DNA of 64,000 nucleotides from Albimonas pacifica (GTDB taxonomy: Bacteria; Pseudomonadota; Alphaproteobacteria; Rhodobacterales; Rhodobacteraceae): contig NZ_FOQH01000008.1 in the NCBI RefSeq assembly GCF_900113695.1, forward strand, positions 1 to 64,000, read 5' to 3'. Below are positions 56,294-64,000 of the stretch, piece by piece. Position numbers and translations under genes: made by a program. Under the pieces are notes generated by a model. The model was given only the letters and a program-made list of their open reading frames with translations. It had not been told where the DNA came from and did no database searches. Positions within the stretch are counted from its first letter, which is position 1. The number at the start of each line of letters is the position of its first letter.

Positions 56294-59200
56294 ATGCGCC
56301 TCGTGGCACGCAGCGAGCCTCGGCTGGCGGTCATCGTGATGGCCGCCGTCAGCCTGTCGGTGGTCTTCGCCACCCTGCTGGTCTCGGCCGGTCTGCAGGC
56401 GCGCCTGCGCGACCAGGCGCTGGAGCGCTCGGAGGCGGAGCTGGGCTTCCGCGCGCGCCTGCTGGCCAACCGGGTGACGGGCTACGTGCGGCTCGCCGAC
56501 GGCCTCTCGCGCGTGCCGCCGCTGGCGGGGCTGGAGCGTGCGGCGGCCACCGGCTTCGACGCGCAGGAGGGCTCGACGCGCGCCCAGTGGGCGGCGCGGC
56601 TCGCGGCGATCTTCCAGTCGACCCTGCGGGCCGAGGATGTGGTCTACCAGGCGCGCTACCTCGACGCCGCGGGGCGGGAGGTGGTGCGCCTCGACCGCAT
56701 CGACGCGGTCCTGGCCCAGACCCCCGAAGACCGCCTGCAGGACAAGAGCGGACGGGAATACATGCGGTTCGCCTTCGCCCGCGGCGCGGCGCCGGCCTTC
56801 GTCACCCCGATCGGCATGAACCGCGAGCGCGGCGTGCTCGACCCCCGGCTGATCCCGACCCTGCGCACCGTGGCGCCGGCGCTGGACGGGGACGGGCGGG
56901 TGTTGGGCTGGATCGTGCTCAACATCGACCTGCGCGAGACGCTGCGCGACATGGGCGGGGTCGGCCGCTTCGCCGGCGCGCCGCGGATCGTCGACGGCCA
57001 GGGGCGCTATGCGGCGACGCTGGACCCCGAGCGGATCCCGGCGATGGCCGAGGAACGGCCCGGCGCCGCATGGGACGACCATCCCGCGCTGGCCGCCCGC
57101 GCCGCGGCGGGCGACGCCTTCCCCTTCGACCACGCCCAGCCCGAGGCCGACCGCCTGCTGGTCGCGGCCCCCCTGCGGTTCGAGCGGATGGTCCCCCCCG
57201 CCGACTACATGCTGGTGTGGGAGCGTCCGGCGAGCCCGGTGGACGCGCTGCTCGCCGCCGCCTGGACCGACGCGCTGCTCGCGGGGCTCGCCGCGACCGC
57301 GGCGGCGGGGGGGCTGGCGCTGCTGCTGGGGCGGCGGATGGCGCGGCCCCTGCGCCGCCTCGCCGCCGCGGGGGAGGCGGTGACCCGCGGGGCCGATCCC
57401 GACGCCGTCGCCTGGCCGGCGGAGGGGGTGCACGAGATCCGGCGCACCGCCGCCGCCTTCCACGAGATGGCGATCCGCGCCCGCGACCGGCAGGAGGAGC
57501 TGCGCGCGCGCGAGGCGCGGCTCGAGGCGGTGATGGACGGCGCCTCGAACGGCATCGTCTCGATCGACGCCGGCGGGCGCATCCGCTACGTCAACCGCGC
57601 CCTGCTGGAGATGTTCGGCCACCGGCGCGAGGCGCTCGTGGGCCGCGACGTCTCGGTTCTGGCGCCCGAGCCCCACGCCTCGGCCCACGCGGGCTACCTG
57701 CGCGCCTACGCCCGCACCGGCCAGGCCCGGATCCTGGGCCGCGCGCTGGAGGTGGAGGCGGTGCGCGCCGACGGCTCGCGCTTTCCGGTGCGGCTCGCCG
57801 TCTCCGCCCACCGGGTGGACGGGGCGCCCACCTACACCGGCCTGATCGCCGACCTCAGCGAGGAGCGGCGGACCGAGCGGATGAAGGCCGAGTTCATCTC
57901 CACCGTCAGCCACGAGCTGCGCACCCCGCTCGCCTCGATCAAGGGGGCGCTGTCGCTGCTGCGCTCGGGCGTGGCGGGGGAGCTGCCGGCGGCCGCGGAC
58001 GAGATGCTCGACATGGCCCAGAGCAACGGCGAGCGGCTGATCCGCCTGATCAACGACATCCTCGATTTCGAGAAGATCTCCGCCGGCGGCCTGTCCTGCG
58101 ACATCGCGCGCGTGGACCTGCGCGCCCTGGCGGCGCGCTCGCTGGCCGAGCTCGCCTCGATGGCCGAGGCGCGCGGGGTGCGCCTGTCGCTGGTCCCGCC
58201 CGACCCGGCCGGCCCGGGCGAGGTCGCGGCGGAGGTCCAGGCGGATGCGGGGCGCATCGCCCAGGTGCTGGCGAACCTCGTCTCCAACGCGGTCAAGCAC
58301 TCCGACGCGGGCGACGCGGTGGTCGTGGCGGTGACCCCCGACGGCGACGGCTGGCGGGTGACGGTGACCGACGAGGGGCCGGGCGTGCCGGTCCATTTCC
58401 GCGATCGCATCTTCTCCCGCTTCGCCCAGGCCGACGCCTCGGACCGACGGGCGCGGGGGGGCACCGGGCTCGGCCTGAGCATCTCGCGCGCCATCGTCGA
58501 GGCGCATGGCGGCGAGATCGGGTTCGACTGTCCGCCGGGCGGCGGCTCGGTCTTCGCCTTCCGCCTGCCGGCGGTCCAGCCCCGGACGGGGGAGGCCTGG
58601 CGCGCGCCGCCCGCCCTGGTCTTCGCCCGCGACCCCGCCCGGCGCGAGGCGCTGGCGGGCGTGGTGGCCGGGATGGGCCTCGTTCCCCGGCCGGTCGAGG
58701 ACGTGGAGGCGGCGCTGCTGGCGCTCGTGGACGGCGCGCCCTCGGCGGTGGTGATGGACGGCGAGGCGTCCTGCGCCGACTGCCGGCGCATCGTCGAGGC
58801 GCTGCGCCGCGTCGATCCGGGCGGCTCGGCGCCCGCGATCCTGCTGGTCCCCGCCCTGGCCCTTGGGGAGGACCCGGGGCGCGCGCCGCCCCCGGCCCGC
58901 CCGGTGGAGGTGCTGGAGTGGCCGGCGGGCGAGCTCGACCCCGAGCGCCTGCGCCGCACGCTGGCCGGCCGGCTGGGCGCGGGCGCGCGGGTGCTGCTGT
59001 GCGAGGACGACGACGACCAGGCGCGGCTCCTGACCCGGGCGCTGGCGGGGCTGGCGACGGTCGCCCGCGCGCCGAGCTGCGCGGCGGCGCGCGCGATGCT
59101 CGACGCCGCCGACTGGGACGCGGTGATCCTCGATCTGCGCCTGCCCGACGGGCGGGGGGAGAGCCTGATGGGCGCGATCCGCAGCCCCCGCGCCACGGGC

Positions 59201-59404
59201 CCGCTGGTGCTGGTCTATTCGGTCGAGGAGGCCCGCGGCGCCCTGCGCGAGGCGGTGGACGCGGCCTTCGTGAAATCCGCGATCGAGCCCACGGCGCTGG
59301 CCGAGGCGCTCTCCGCGCTGCTGGCGCGGCGGGCCGCCTCGGGCGAGGCGCGGGATCCCGACCCCGGAGACAGGGAGCTGGCCGATGCCGACGACCGGAC
59401 GTGA
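56294..59404 (+). CDS. Hybrid sensor histidine kinase with PAS and receiver domains
   Basis: The 1036-residue protein has a transmembrane helix (about 11-33), a periplasmic Cache-like sensor domain (about 35-310), a second helix (about 318-345), HAMP, PAS (about 412-525), a HisKA domain with phosphorylated H540 (STVSHELRTPLASI), an ATPase domain (VSNAVKHS, DEGPGVP, GGTGLGLSI), a degenerate receiver-like part (about 770-900) and a full receiver with D947 (VILDLRLPDG). It begins a three-gene phosphorelay operon and overlaps the receiver gene by 20 nt. The signal sensed is unknown. Confidence 0.93.
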   Translation: MRLVARSEPRLAVIVMAAVSLSVVFATLLVSAGLQARLRDQALERSEAELGFRARLLANRVTGYVRLADGLSRVPPLAGLERAAATGFDAQEGSTRAQWAARLAAIFQSTLRAEDVVYQARYLDAAGREVVRLDRIDAVLAQTPEDRLQDKSGREYMRFAFARGAAPAFVTPIGMNRERGVLDPRLIPTLRTVAPALDGDGRVLGWIVLNIDLRETLRDMGGVGRFAGAPRIVDGQGRYAATLDPERIPAMAEERPGAAWDDHPALAARAAAGDAFPFDHAQPEADRLLVAAPLRFERMVPPADYMLVWERPASPVDALLAAAWTDALLAGLAATAAAGGLALLLGRRMARPLRRLAAAGEAVTRGADPDAVAWPAEGVHEIRRTAAAFHEMAIRARDRQEELRAREARLEAVMDGASNGIVSIDAGGRIRYVNRALLEMFGHRREALVGRDVSVLAPEPHASAHAGYLRAYARTGQARILGRALEVEAVRADGSRFPVRLAVSAHRVDGAPTYTGLIADLSEERRTERMKAEFISTVSHELRTPLASIKGALSLLRSGVAGELPAAADEMLDMAQSNGERLIRLINDILDFEKISAGGLSCDIARVDLRALAARSLAELASMAEARGVRLSLVPPDPAGPGEVAAEVQADAGRIAQVLANLVSNAVKHSDAGDAVVVAVTPDGDGWRVTVTDEGPGVPVHFRDRIFSRFAQADASDRRARGGTGLGLSISRAIVEAHGGEIGFDCPPGGGSVFAFRLPAVQPRTGEAWRAPPALVFARDPARREALAGVVAGMGLVPRPVEDVEAALLALVDGAPSAVVMDGEASCADCRRIVEALRRVDPGGSAPAILLVPALALGEDPGRAPPPARPVEVLEWPAGELDPERLRRTLAGRLGAGARVLLCEDDDDQARLLTRALAGLATVARAPSCAAARAMLDAADWDAVILDLRLPDGRGESLMGAIRSPRATGPLVLVYSVEEARGALREAVDAAFVKSAIEPTALAEALSALLARRAASGEARDPDPGDRELADADDRT

Positions 59405-59786
59405 GCTGACCCGCATCGCCTGCGTGGAGGACGAGCCGGACCTGCGCCGGATCTGCGAGCTGACGCTGAGCCGGCTGGGCGGGTTCGAGGTGCAGGTCTA
59501 CGCCGACGGCCCTTCGGCGCTGGCGGGGCTGGCGGCGTTCGCGCCGGACCTGGTGCTGCTCGACGTGATGATGCCGGGGCTCGACGGGCCCGCGGTGCTG
59601 GCCGAACTGCGCGCGCGCCCGTCGCTCGCGGCGCTGCCCGTCGCCTTCATGACCGCCAAGGCGCAGCCGGCCGAGATCGCCCGCTTCCGCGCCCTGGGGG
59701 CCTGCGACGTGATCGTGAAGCCCTTCGACCCGATGACCCTGTCGGAGCGGGTGCGGAGAATCTGGGCGGAGCTGGAGGAGCCATGA
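59385..59786 (+). CDS. Single-domain response regulator
   Basis: The 133-residue protein is a lone receiver domain: acidic pocket in CVEDEPD (E15, D16), phosphorylated D60 (LVLLDVMMPG), Thr in FMTAKAQ and Lys in VIVKPFDPM. With no output domain it probably passes phosphate on or acts by protein contact. It overlaps the kinase and the Hpt gene, so it is very likely the partner of both. Confidence 0.93.
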   Translation: MPTTGRELTRIACVEDEPDLRRICELTLSRLGGFEVQVYADGPSALAGLAAFAPDLVLLDVMMPGLDGPAVLAELRARPSLAALPVAFMTAKAQPAEIARFRALGACDVIVKPFDPMTLSERVRRIWAELEEP

Positions 59787-60163
59787 TCGACGCCGGCCTG
59801 AGGGCGGAGCTGCGCAAGCTGATCGCCGCCTTCGTGGAGAACATGGGCGCGATGACCGCCGAGATGGAGGCGGCGCTGGACGCCGGCCGCCGGGGCGAGG
59901 GCGACGCCGCCGCCGCCTGGGACCTGCTGCGCACGCAGACGCACCGGATCTCGGGCAGCGGCGCGTCCTTCGGCTTCACGGACATCGCCGCGGTGGCCCG
60001 GCGCATCGACCTGCATGCGGCGGGCACGCTGTCGGGCGGCGACGCGGCCGCCGTCGCGGCCCCGCCCTGGGAGGACGCGCTGGTGACGGGCGACCTCGAC
60101 GCGCTGCGCCGCCTCGTCGACCGGGCGGCGCCGACCGACTCGCCCCTCTATCCCGGGGACTAG
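59783..60163 (+). CDS. Hpt (histidine phosphotransfer) protein
   Basis: The 126-residue helical protein has the Hpt signature THRISGSGASFGF with H54 as the probable phosphate acceptor. The kinase, receiver and Hpt together form a complete relay, whose final response regulator is not in the window. It shares the palindromic stop CTAG with the convergent leuD gene. Confidence 0.85.
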   Translation: MIDAGLRAELRKLIAAFVENMGAMTAEMEAALDAGRRGEGDAAAAWDLLRTQTHRISGSGASFGFTDIAAVARRIDLHAAGTLSGGDAAAVAAPPWEDALVTGDLDALRRLVDRAAPTDSPLYPGD

Positions 60164-60783
60164 GCGCTCCCGCCGCCCCGCTCGGCGCGGAGCTGCGCCC
60201 AGGGCCGCGCGGCGGCGTCGGCGGTGGCGAAGGCGGCGATGGCCTCGGCGTGCGACAGGGTCAGGTCCACGTCGTCCCAGCCGTTGAGCAGCTTGGTGCG
60301 CCAGACCGGGTCGACCGTGAAGCGCAGGGCGGGGCCGGCGCCGCGGATCTCCTGCGCCGCGAGGTCGACGGTCAGCTCCGCGCCCGCCCCGACCGCGGCG
60401 AGCAGGGTCTCGGCCTCCGCCTCCTCGACCGTCGCGGGCAGCACGCCGTTGTTGACGGCGTTGGAGGCGAAGATGTCGCCGAAGCTGGGCGCGATCACGC
60501 AGGCGAAGCCGAAGTCGGCGAGCGCGTAGACCGCCGCCTCCCGCGACGAGCCGCAGCCGAAGTTGCGCCGCGCGACCAGGATCTTCGCCCCCGGATGGGC
60601 GTTGAGCGGGAAGTCGGGGTCGAGCGCCCCGCCCGCCTCCCGCCGCAGGTCGTGGAGCAGGAAGTCGCCGTAGCCCTCGGCGCGGGGGCGCGACATGAAG
60701 CGGGCGGGGATCAGCTGGTCGGTGTCCACGTTCGACAGCGGCAGCGGGCAGGCGGGCGCGGTCAGCTCGACGAAGGGCTGCAT
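60160..60783 (-). CDS. leuD: 3-isopropylmalate dehydratase small subunit
   Basis: The 207-residue protein is the swivel-domain subunit of isopropylmalate isomerase. It has LPLSNVDTDQLIPARFMSRP near the start, the GCGSSREAAVYALADFGFAC core, and FGDIFASNAVNNGVLPA. With LeuC it turns 2-isopropylmalate to 3-isopropylmalate in leucine synthesis. Its ATG overlaps the leuC stop codon (TGATG). The frame stays open upstream through leuC, but the LeuD family start is clear. Confidence 0.93.
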   Translation of the reverse strand: MQPFVELTAPACPLPLSNVDTDQLIPARFMSRPRAEGYGDFLLHDLRREAGGALDPDFPLNAHPGAKILVARRNFGCGSSREAAVYALADFGFACVIAPSFGDIFASNAVNNGVLPATVEEAEAETLLAAVGAGAELTVDLAAQEIRGAGPALRFTVDPVWRTKLLNGWDDVDLTLSHAEAIAAFATADAAARPWAQLRAERGGGSA

Positions 60784-62192
60784 CAGGCGGTCTCCCCCAG
60801 GATCTCGCGCACGTCGGCGAGGCGGCCGGCGACGGCGGCGGCGGCGACCATCGCCGGGCTCATCAGGTGGGTGCGCGCGCCGGGCCCCTGGCGGCCCTTG
60901 AAGTTGCGGTTGGTGGTCGAGGCGCAGCGCTCCCCCGGCGCCGCGATGTCGCCGTTCATGCCCACGCACATCGAGCAGCCCGAGGCGACCCACTCCAGCC
61001 CCGCCTCGGTGAAGATGCGGTCCAGCCCCTCCTGCTCGGCCTGGGCCTTCACGATCATCGAGCCGGGCGAGACGAGGCCCGGCACCGCCGCGCGCCGGCC
61101 CTTCAGCACGGCGGCGGCGGCGCGCAGATCCTCGATCCGCGCGTTGGTGCACGAGCCGATGAACACCCGGTCCACCGCCACGTCGGTCAGGCGCTGGCCG
61201 GGGCGCAGGCCCATGTAGTCGATGGCCTCGCGGGCATGGGCGGCGCGCGAGGCGTCGGCGATGCGCGCGGGATCGGGGACCGTGCCGTCGATGGGCAGCG
61301 CGTCCTCGGGCGAGACGCCCCAGGTGACGGTGGGGGCGATGGCGGCGGCGTCGATGACGACCTCGCGGTCGAAGGCGGCCTCGGCGTCGGAGGGCAGGGC
61401 GGCCCAGGCCTCGACGGCTCTGTCGAAAGCCTCGCCCGCGGGGGCGTAGGGGCGGCCCTTCACGAAGGCGAAGGCGGTCTCGTCCGGCGCCACCATCCCG
61501 CAGCGGCCCCCGGATTCGATGGAGAGGTTGCACAGCGTCAGCCGCCCTTCCATCGAGAGGCCCCGCACCGCCTCGCCGGCGTATTCGATGGCGTGGCCGC
61601 GGGCGCCGTCGGCGCCGACGGTCGCGATGAAGGCCAGCGCCATGTCCTTGGCGGTGATCCCGGGGGCGAGCCGCCCGTCGAAGCGCACCCGCATCCGCTT
61701 CGGGCGGCGCTGCCACAGGGTCTGGGTCATCAGCACATGGGCGACCTCGGAGGCGCCGATGCCGAAGGCGATGGTCCCGAAGGCGCCGTGGGTCGAGGTG
61801 TGGGAATCTCCGCAGACCATGGTCAGGCCGGGCAGGGTGAACCCCTGCTCGGGGCCCATCACGTGCACGATCCCCTGGCGGGGGTCGTTCAGGCCGAAGA
61901 GGCGCACCCCCTGATCGGCGGTGTTGCGCTCCAGCCGGCGCACCATGTCGGCGATCTGCGGATCCGCCCGGCCGAGGTCGCGGGTGCGGGTCGGCACGTA
62001 GTGGTCGGCGATGCCGATGGTCAGCTCGGGCCGCGAGACGCGGGCGCCCCGCTCGCGCAGTTTCGCGAAGGCGTGGTGGGAGCCCTCGTGCACGAAGTGC
62101 CGGTCGATCCACAGGAGCGACTGGCCGTCCTCGCGGTCGTGGACCACGTGGCGGTCCCAGATCTTGTCGAACAGCGTGCGCGGCGCGGTCAT
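60783..62192 (-). CDS. leuC: 3-isopropylmalate dehydratase large subunit
   Basis: The 469-residue aconitase-family protein holds a 4Fe-4S cluster through cysteines in VFIGSCTNARIEDL and SGCSMCVGMN. Other family motifs are VCGDSHTSTHGAFGTIAFGI and TNRNFKGRQG. Length is normal. It is the second subunit of the enzyme encoded with leuD. The upstream neighbours, an epimerase and a flavin oxidoreductase, are not leucine-pathway genes, so a second copy serving another hydroxy-acid isomerisation is possible; this cannot be decided here. Confidence 0.92.
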   Translation of the reverse strand: MTAPRTLFDKIWDRHVVHDREDGQSLLWIDRHFVHEGSHHAFAKLRERGARVSRPELTIGIADHYVPTRTRDLGRADPQIADMVRRLERNTADQGVRLFGLNDPRQGIVHVMGPEQGFTLPGLTMVCGDSHTSTHGAFGTIAFGIGASEVAHVLMTQTLWQRRPKRMRVRFDGRLAPGITAKDMALAFIATVGADGARGHAIEYAGEAVRGLSMEGRLTLCNLSIESGGRCGMVAPDETAFAFVKGRPYAPAGEAFDRAVEAWAALPSDAEAAFDREVVIDAAAIAPTVTWGVSPEDALPIDGTVPDPARIADASRAAHAREAIDYMGLRPGQRLTDVAVDRVFIGSCTNARIEDLRAAAAVLKGRRAAVPGLVSPGSMIVKAQAEQEGLDRIFTEAGLEWVASGCSMCVGMNGDIAAPGERCASTTNRNFKGRQGPGARTHLMSPAMVAAAAVAGRLADVREILGETA

Positions 62193-62294
62193 GGCAGGGC
62201 CCTCCCTGGGGACGGAGATCGGGTCGCGGGGCGGCGGCGTCCAGGGGCGGCCGCCTGCGCGGGACGGAGCGGGCTCACGGGCGGCGGTCTCCTC

Positions 62295-63281
62295 TCACAG
62301 CGAGGCGAAGGCGGCGGGGCCCAGCGCCTCCAGCCAGGCGGCGTAGTCCTCGGCGGCCTCTTCGGGGGTCATGAAGCGGAAGTCGAAGTCGCGCGCGAAG
62401 CGCCCGGCGTCGATCGGGGCGCGGGTTCTGGCGAGGTCGTCGTTGTAGGCGAGGTCGCCCTCGTCGGTCGCCGCGGCGGTCGTCGACCAGGCGGCCGGCA
62501 TCCGCCGCCCCAGCGCCTCGGCCAGCAGCGACGGCCGCCAGCAGGCGCCGGCGGAGAGGTTGTAGAGGTCGTGGGGCAGGCGCTCGGCCTGCAGCAGCAG
62601 CGCCAGCGCCCGGGCGACGTCGCGCGCCGAGGTCCAGTCGCGCGCGCCCGCGGGGGACATGGCGACCGGCACGCCGGCGAGGATGCGCCTCGCGGCCTGG
62701 AAGGGCGGCGACAGGGTCTCGCGCACGCCGGTGTCATGCTCCCACGGGCCGAAGAGGGCGGTGATGCGGGCGCGCACGGTGCTCAGCCCGTCGCGGGCGG
62801 CCTCGGCGACCAGCGCCTCGGAGGCGAGCTTGGTGAAGCCGTAGAGGCCGGCGGGGGTCGGCTCGCGGTCCTCGGTCACGGGGGCGCCGTCGAAGGGGGC
62901 TGCGCCGTAGACGGCCGAGGAGGAGGGGTAGACGAAGCGGGCGACGCCGGCTTTCCGCGCCTCATCCAGAAGGATCGCGGTGGAGAGCGTGTTGACCTCG
63001 ACCGCCGTGCGCGCCGGCGTCAGGGCGGCCTTCGGCCCCAGGGTGATCGCGGCGGCGTGGACGATCCCCTCGACCCCCTGCACCGCGAGGTTGACCGCGG
63101 CGCGGTCGCGCACGTCGGCGCGCAGGATCTCGACCTTGCCGGGGAGCGCGCAGAAGCGCGCCAGCGCCGCCTGCGGCAGGGGGCGGTCGTTGAAGGCGCG
63201 CACGCGGTGGCCCTCGGTCAGCAGGCGCTCCACCAGGTTGAGGCCGACGAAGCCGCCGGCCCCGGTCACGAGATAGGTCAT
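62295..63281 (-). CDS. NAD-dependent epimerase/dehydratase (extended SDR)
   Basis: The 328-residue protein has the extended SDR pattern: MTYLVTGAGGFVGLNLVERL (Gly-x-x-Gly-x-x-Gly), aspartate after the second strand (AFNDRP), the catalytic Ser region SSSAVYGAAP, and YGFTKLASEAL (Tyr-x-x-x-Lys). The substrate may be a sugar acid or sugar nucleotide. D-erythronate dehydrogenase-like proteins are similar in size. The start overlaps the end of the flavin oxidoreductase gene upstream, so both are one operon. Confidence 0.88.
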   Translation of the reverse strand: MTYLVTGAGGFVGLNLVERLLTEGHRVRAFNDRPLPQAALARFCALPGKVEILRADVRDRAAVNLAVQGVEGIVHAAAITLGPKAALTPARTAVEVNTLSTAILLDEARKAGVARFVYPSSSAVYGAAPFDGAPVTEDREPTPAGLYGFTKLASEALVAEAARDGLSTVRARITALFGPWEHDTGVRETLSPPFQAARRILAGVPVAMSPAGARDWTSARDVARALALLLQAERLPHDLYNLSAGACWRPSLLAEALGRRMPAAWSTTAAATDEGDLAYNDDLARTRAPIDAGRFARDFDFRFMTPEEAAEDYAAWLEALGPAAFASL

Positions 63282-64000
63282 GCGATTTCCCTTGCGGCCT
63301 TGTGGCCGGAGTAGACGGCCTCGACCGCGGTGCGCGGGGCCACGGCGTCGCCGATCTGGACGACGGGCAGGCCCTCCCCCCGCAGCGCCAGCCACAGCGA
63401 CTGGTCGGAGGCGGCGTGGTCGGCGACGACCACCGAGCTGAGATTCTCCAACGCCTCGGCCTCTCCGCTGGAGAGGTCTTCGAGGGCGAGCGTCCGGCCG
63501 TCCCAATCGGTCGCGCGCCGCATCGTGCGGATGCGCACCCCGGCCTCGCGCAGGCGCCTGGTCGTGGCGAGGGTGGAATAGATCGTGGTCCGCCAGGCGA
63601 AGGCGGCGGGGGCGGTCAGCACCGTGACCGACTTGCCGAGGTCCGCCAGCCGCTCGATGACCGAGAGCGCCGTCCACTCGCCGGTGAGGTCGACGAAGGC
63701 CAGGCGTGGGCCCAGCGCGTCGGGGTCGGCGAGCGCCTCGGTCGGGGAGAAGACGCGCGCGCCGCCGGGCAGGGCGGGGCGCGCGGGGGTGGAGCCGGTG
63801 GCGAGCAGCACCCGGTCGGCGGCGAAGGCGCGGATCGCCTCGGCGTCGGCGCGCCGGTTCAGCGCCACCGTCACCCCGAGGCGGTCGAGGGCGGCGAGCT
63901 GGTGGGCGAGGAAGCGGCTGAACTCGGCGCGCTTCGGCATCGTCTCGGTCCACAGGAGCTGGCCGCCGAGGCGGTCCGCGGCTTCCCACAGCGTCACCGC
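63278..64000 (-). CDS. FAD/NAD-binding part of an NADH:flavin oxidoreductase (5' end outside window)
   Basis: The visible 240 codons match the C-terminal dinucleotide-binding region of trimethylamine dehydrogenase/2,4-dienoyl-CoA reductase-like enzymes: WEAADRLGGQLLWTETMP, RVLLATGSTPARPALPG, and the final IGDAVAPRTAVEAVYSGHKA that contacts FAD. The FMN barrel and the 4Fe-4S site should lie to the right of the window. Such enzymes demethylate betaines or reduce unsaturated acyl compounds; the substrate is unknown. It overlaps the epimerase gene by 4 nt. Confidence 0.88.
   Translation of the reverse strand, partial: AVTLWEAADRLGGQLLWTETMPKRAEFSRFLAHQLAALDRLGVTVALNRRADAEAIRAFAADRVLLATGSTPARPALPGGARVFSPTEALADPDALGPRLAFVDLTGEWTALSVIERLADLGKSVTVLTAPAAFAWRTTIYSTLATTRRLREAGVRIRTMRRATDWDGRTLALEDLSSGEAEALENLSSVVVADHAASDQSLWLALRGEGLPVVQIGDAVAPRTAVEAVYSGHKAAREIA

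Noticed and set aside
56210-59416. Very long open frames antisense to real genes, for example over the kinase (1068 codons) and at 38624-41521 (965 codons)
   Set aside because: In DNA this rich in G and C, antisense frames lack stop codons by composition. The proteins are Arg/Gly/Ala/His-rich without domains, while the opposite strand encodes recognisable families.
60784-62112. Upstream extension of the leuD frame through leuC (650 codons in total)
   Set aside because: The LeuD family start is at 60783 and the extension is an Arg/Pro-rich shadow of leuC. The TGATG overlap fixes the leuD start.

Overview
The window is very GC-rich DNA from an alphaproteobacterium, most likely a member of the Rhodobacterales. 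The reasons are the gene order dapF-mtaB-ftsY on the left, the FtsY N-terminus, a homologue of a Rhodobacter gene transfer agent head-spike base protein, and the codon use. The species cannot be named from the sequence.

Left flank (1-6624): the 5' end of ftsY, an endonuclease/exonuclease/phosphatase-fold protein, an HdeD-like membrane protein, mtaB (tRNA methylthiotransferase), dapF (diaminopimelate epimerase), a DUF983 protein and a short-chain dehydrogenase. An intact tRNA-Lys(UUU) gene with a good promoter follows at 6625-6700.

Prophage (6653-45627, about 39 kb): a temperate podovirus-like element is integrated in the 3' end of tRNA-Lys. The last 48 nt of the tRNA are repeated exactly at 45580-45627, giving attL and attR. 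A leftward block holds a regulator, excisionase, integrase, six small genes, endolysin and holin, nearly all coupled by start/stop overlaps. An immunity region (12390-13537) holds an S24-type repressor that seems to lack the self-cleavage residues, a Cro-like protein and repeated operators. A rightward early operon follows: a winged-helix regulator, a Toprim primase and an ATPase/helicase. An iteron array at 19343-19636 is a probable origin. The late genes are T7/BPP-1-like: terminase, portal, scaffold, capsid, tail tubular proteins A and B, internal virion proteins, a tail fibre, a lectin-like fibre and a spike base.

The most interesting part is regulatory. Two BRO-N antirepressor genes (6812-7507 on the minus strand, 27226-27909 on the plus strand) have equivalent promoters and homologous leaders of about 205 nt. 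Each leader has the architecture of the P1/P7 C4 antisense-RNA immunity system: a 76-nt folded RNA carrying two segments complementary to upstream decoys and to the antirepressor ribosome-binding region. One segment is the same in both loci. The other differs, but it differs at all three positions together (TTGGCGA in one, TTGACAG in the other), so the prophage appears to carry two heteroimmune C4 systems. Other accessory content includes a DUF2829/Tad2-like anti-Thoeris gene framed by duplicated hairpins, and a possible ADP-ribosyltransferase domain at the end of a 1112-residue ejection protein.

Right flank (45628-64000): an M20 peptidase, a copper amine oxidase, a two-gene molybdenum hydroxylase operon (2Fe-2S subunit plus a Tat-exported large subunit), a membrane adenylate cyclase, a cupin, an L,D-transpeptidase lipoprotein, a phosphorelay operon (hybrid kinase, receiver, Hpt), and a leftward group of a flavin oxidoreductase (cut by the window end), an NAD-dependent epimerase, leuC and leuD.
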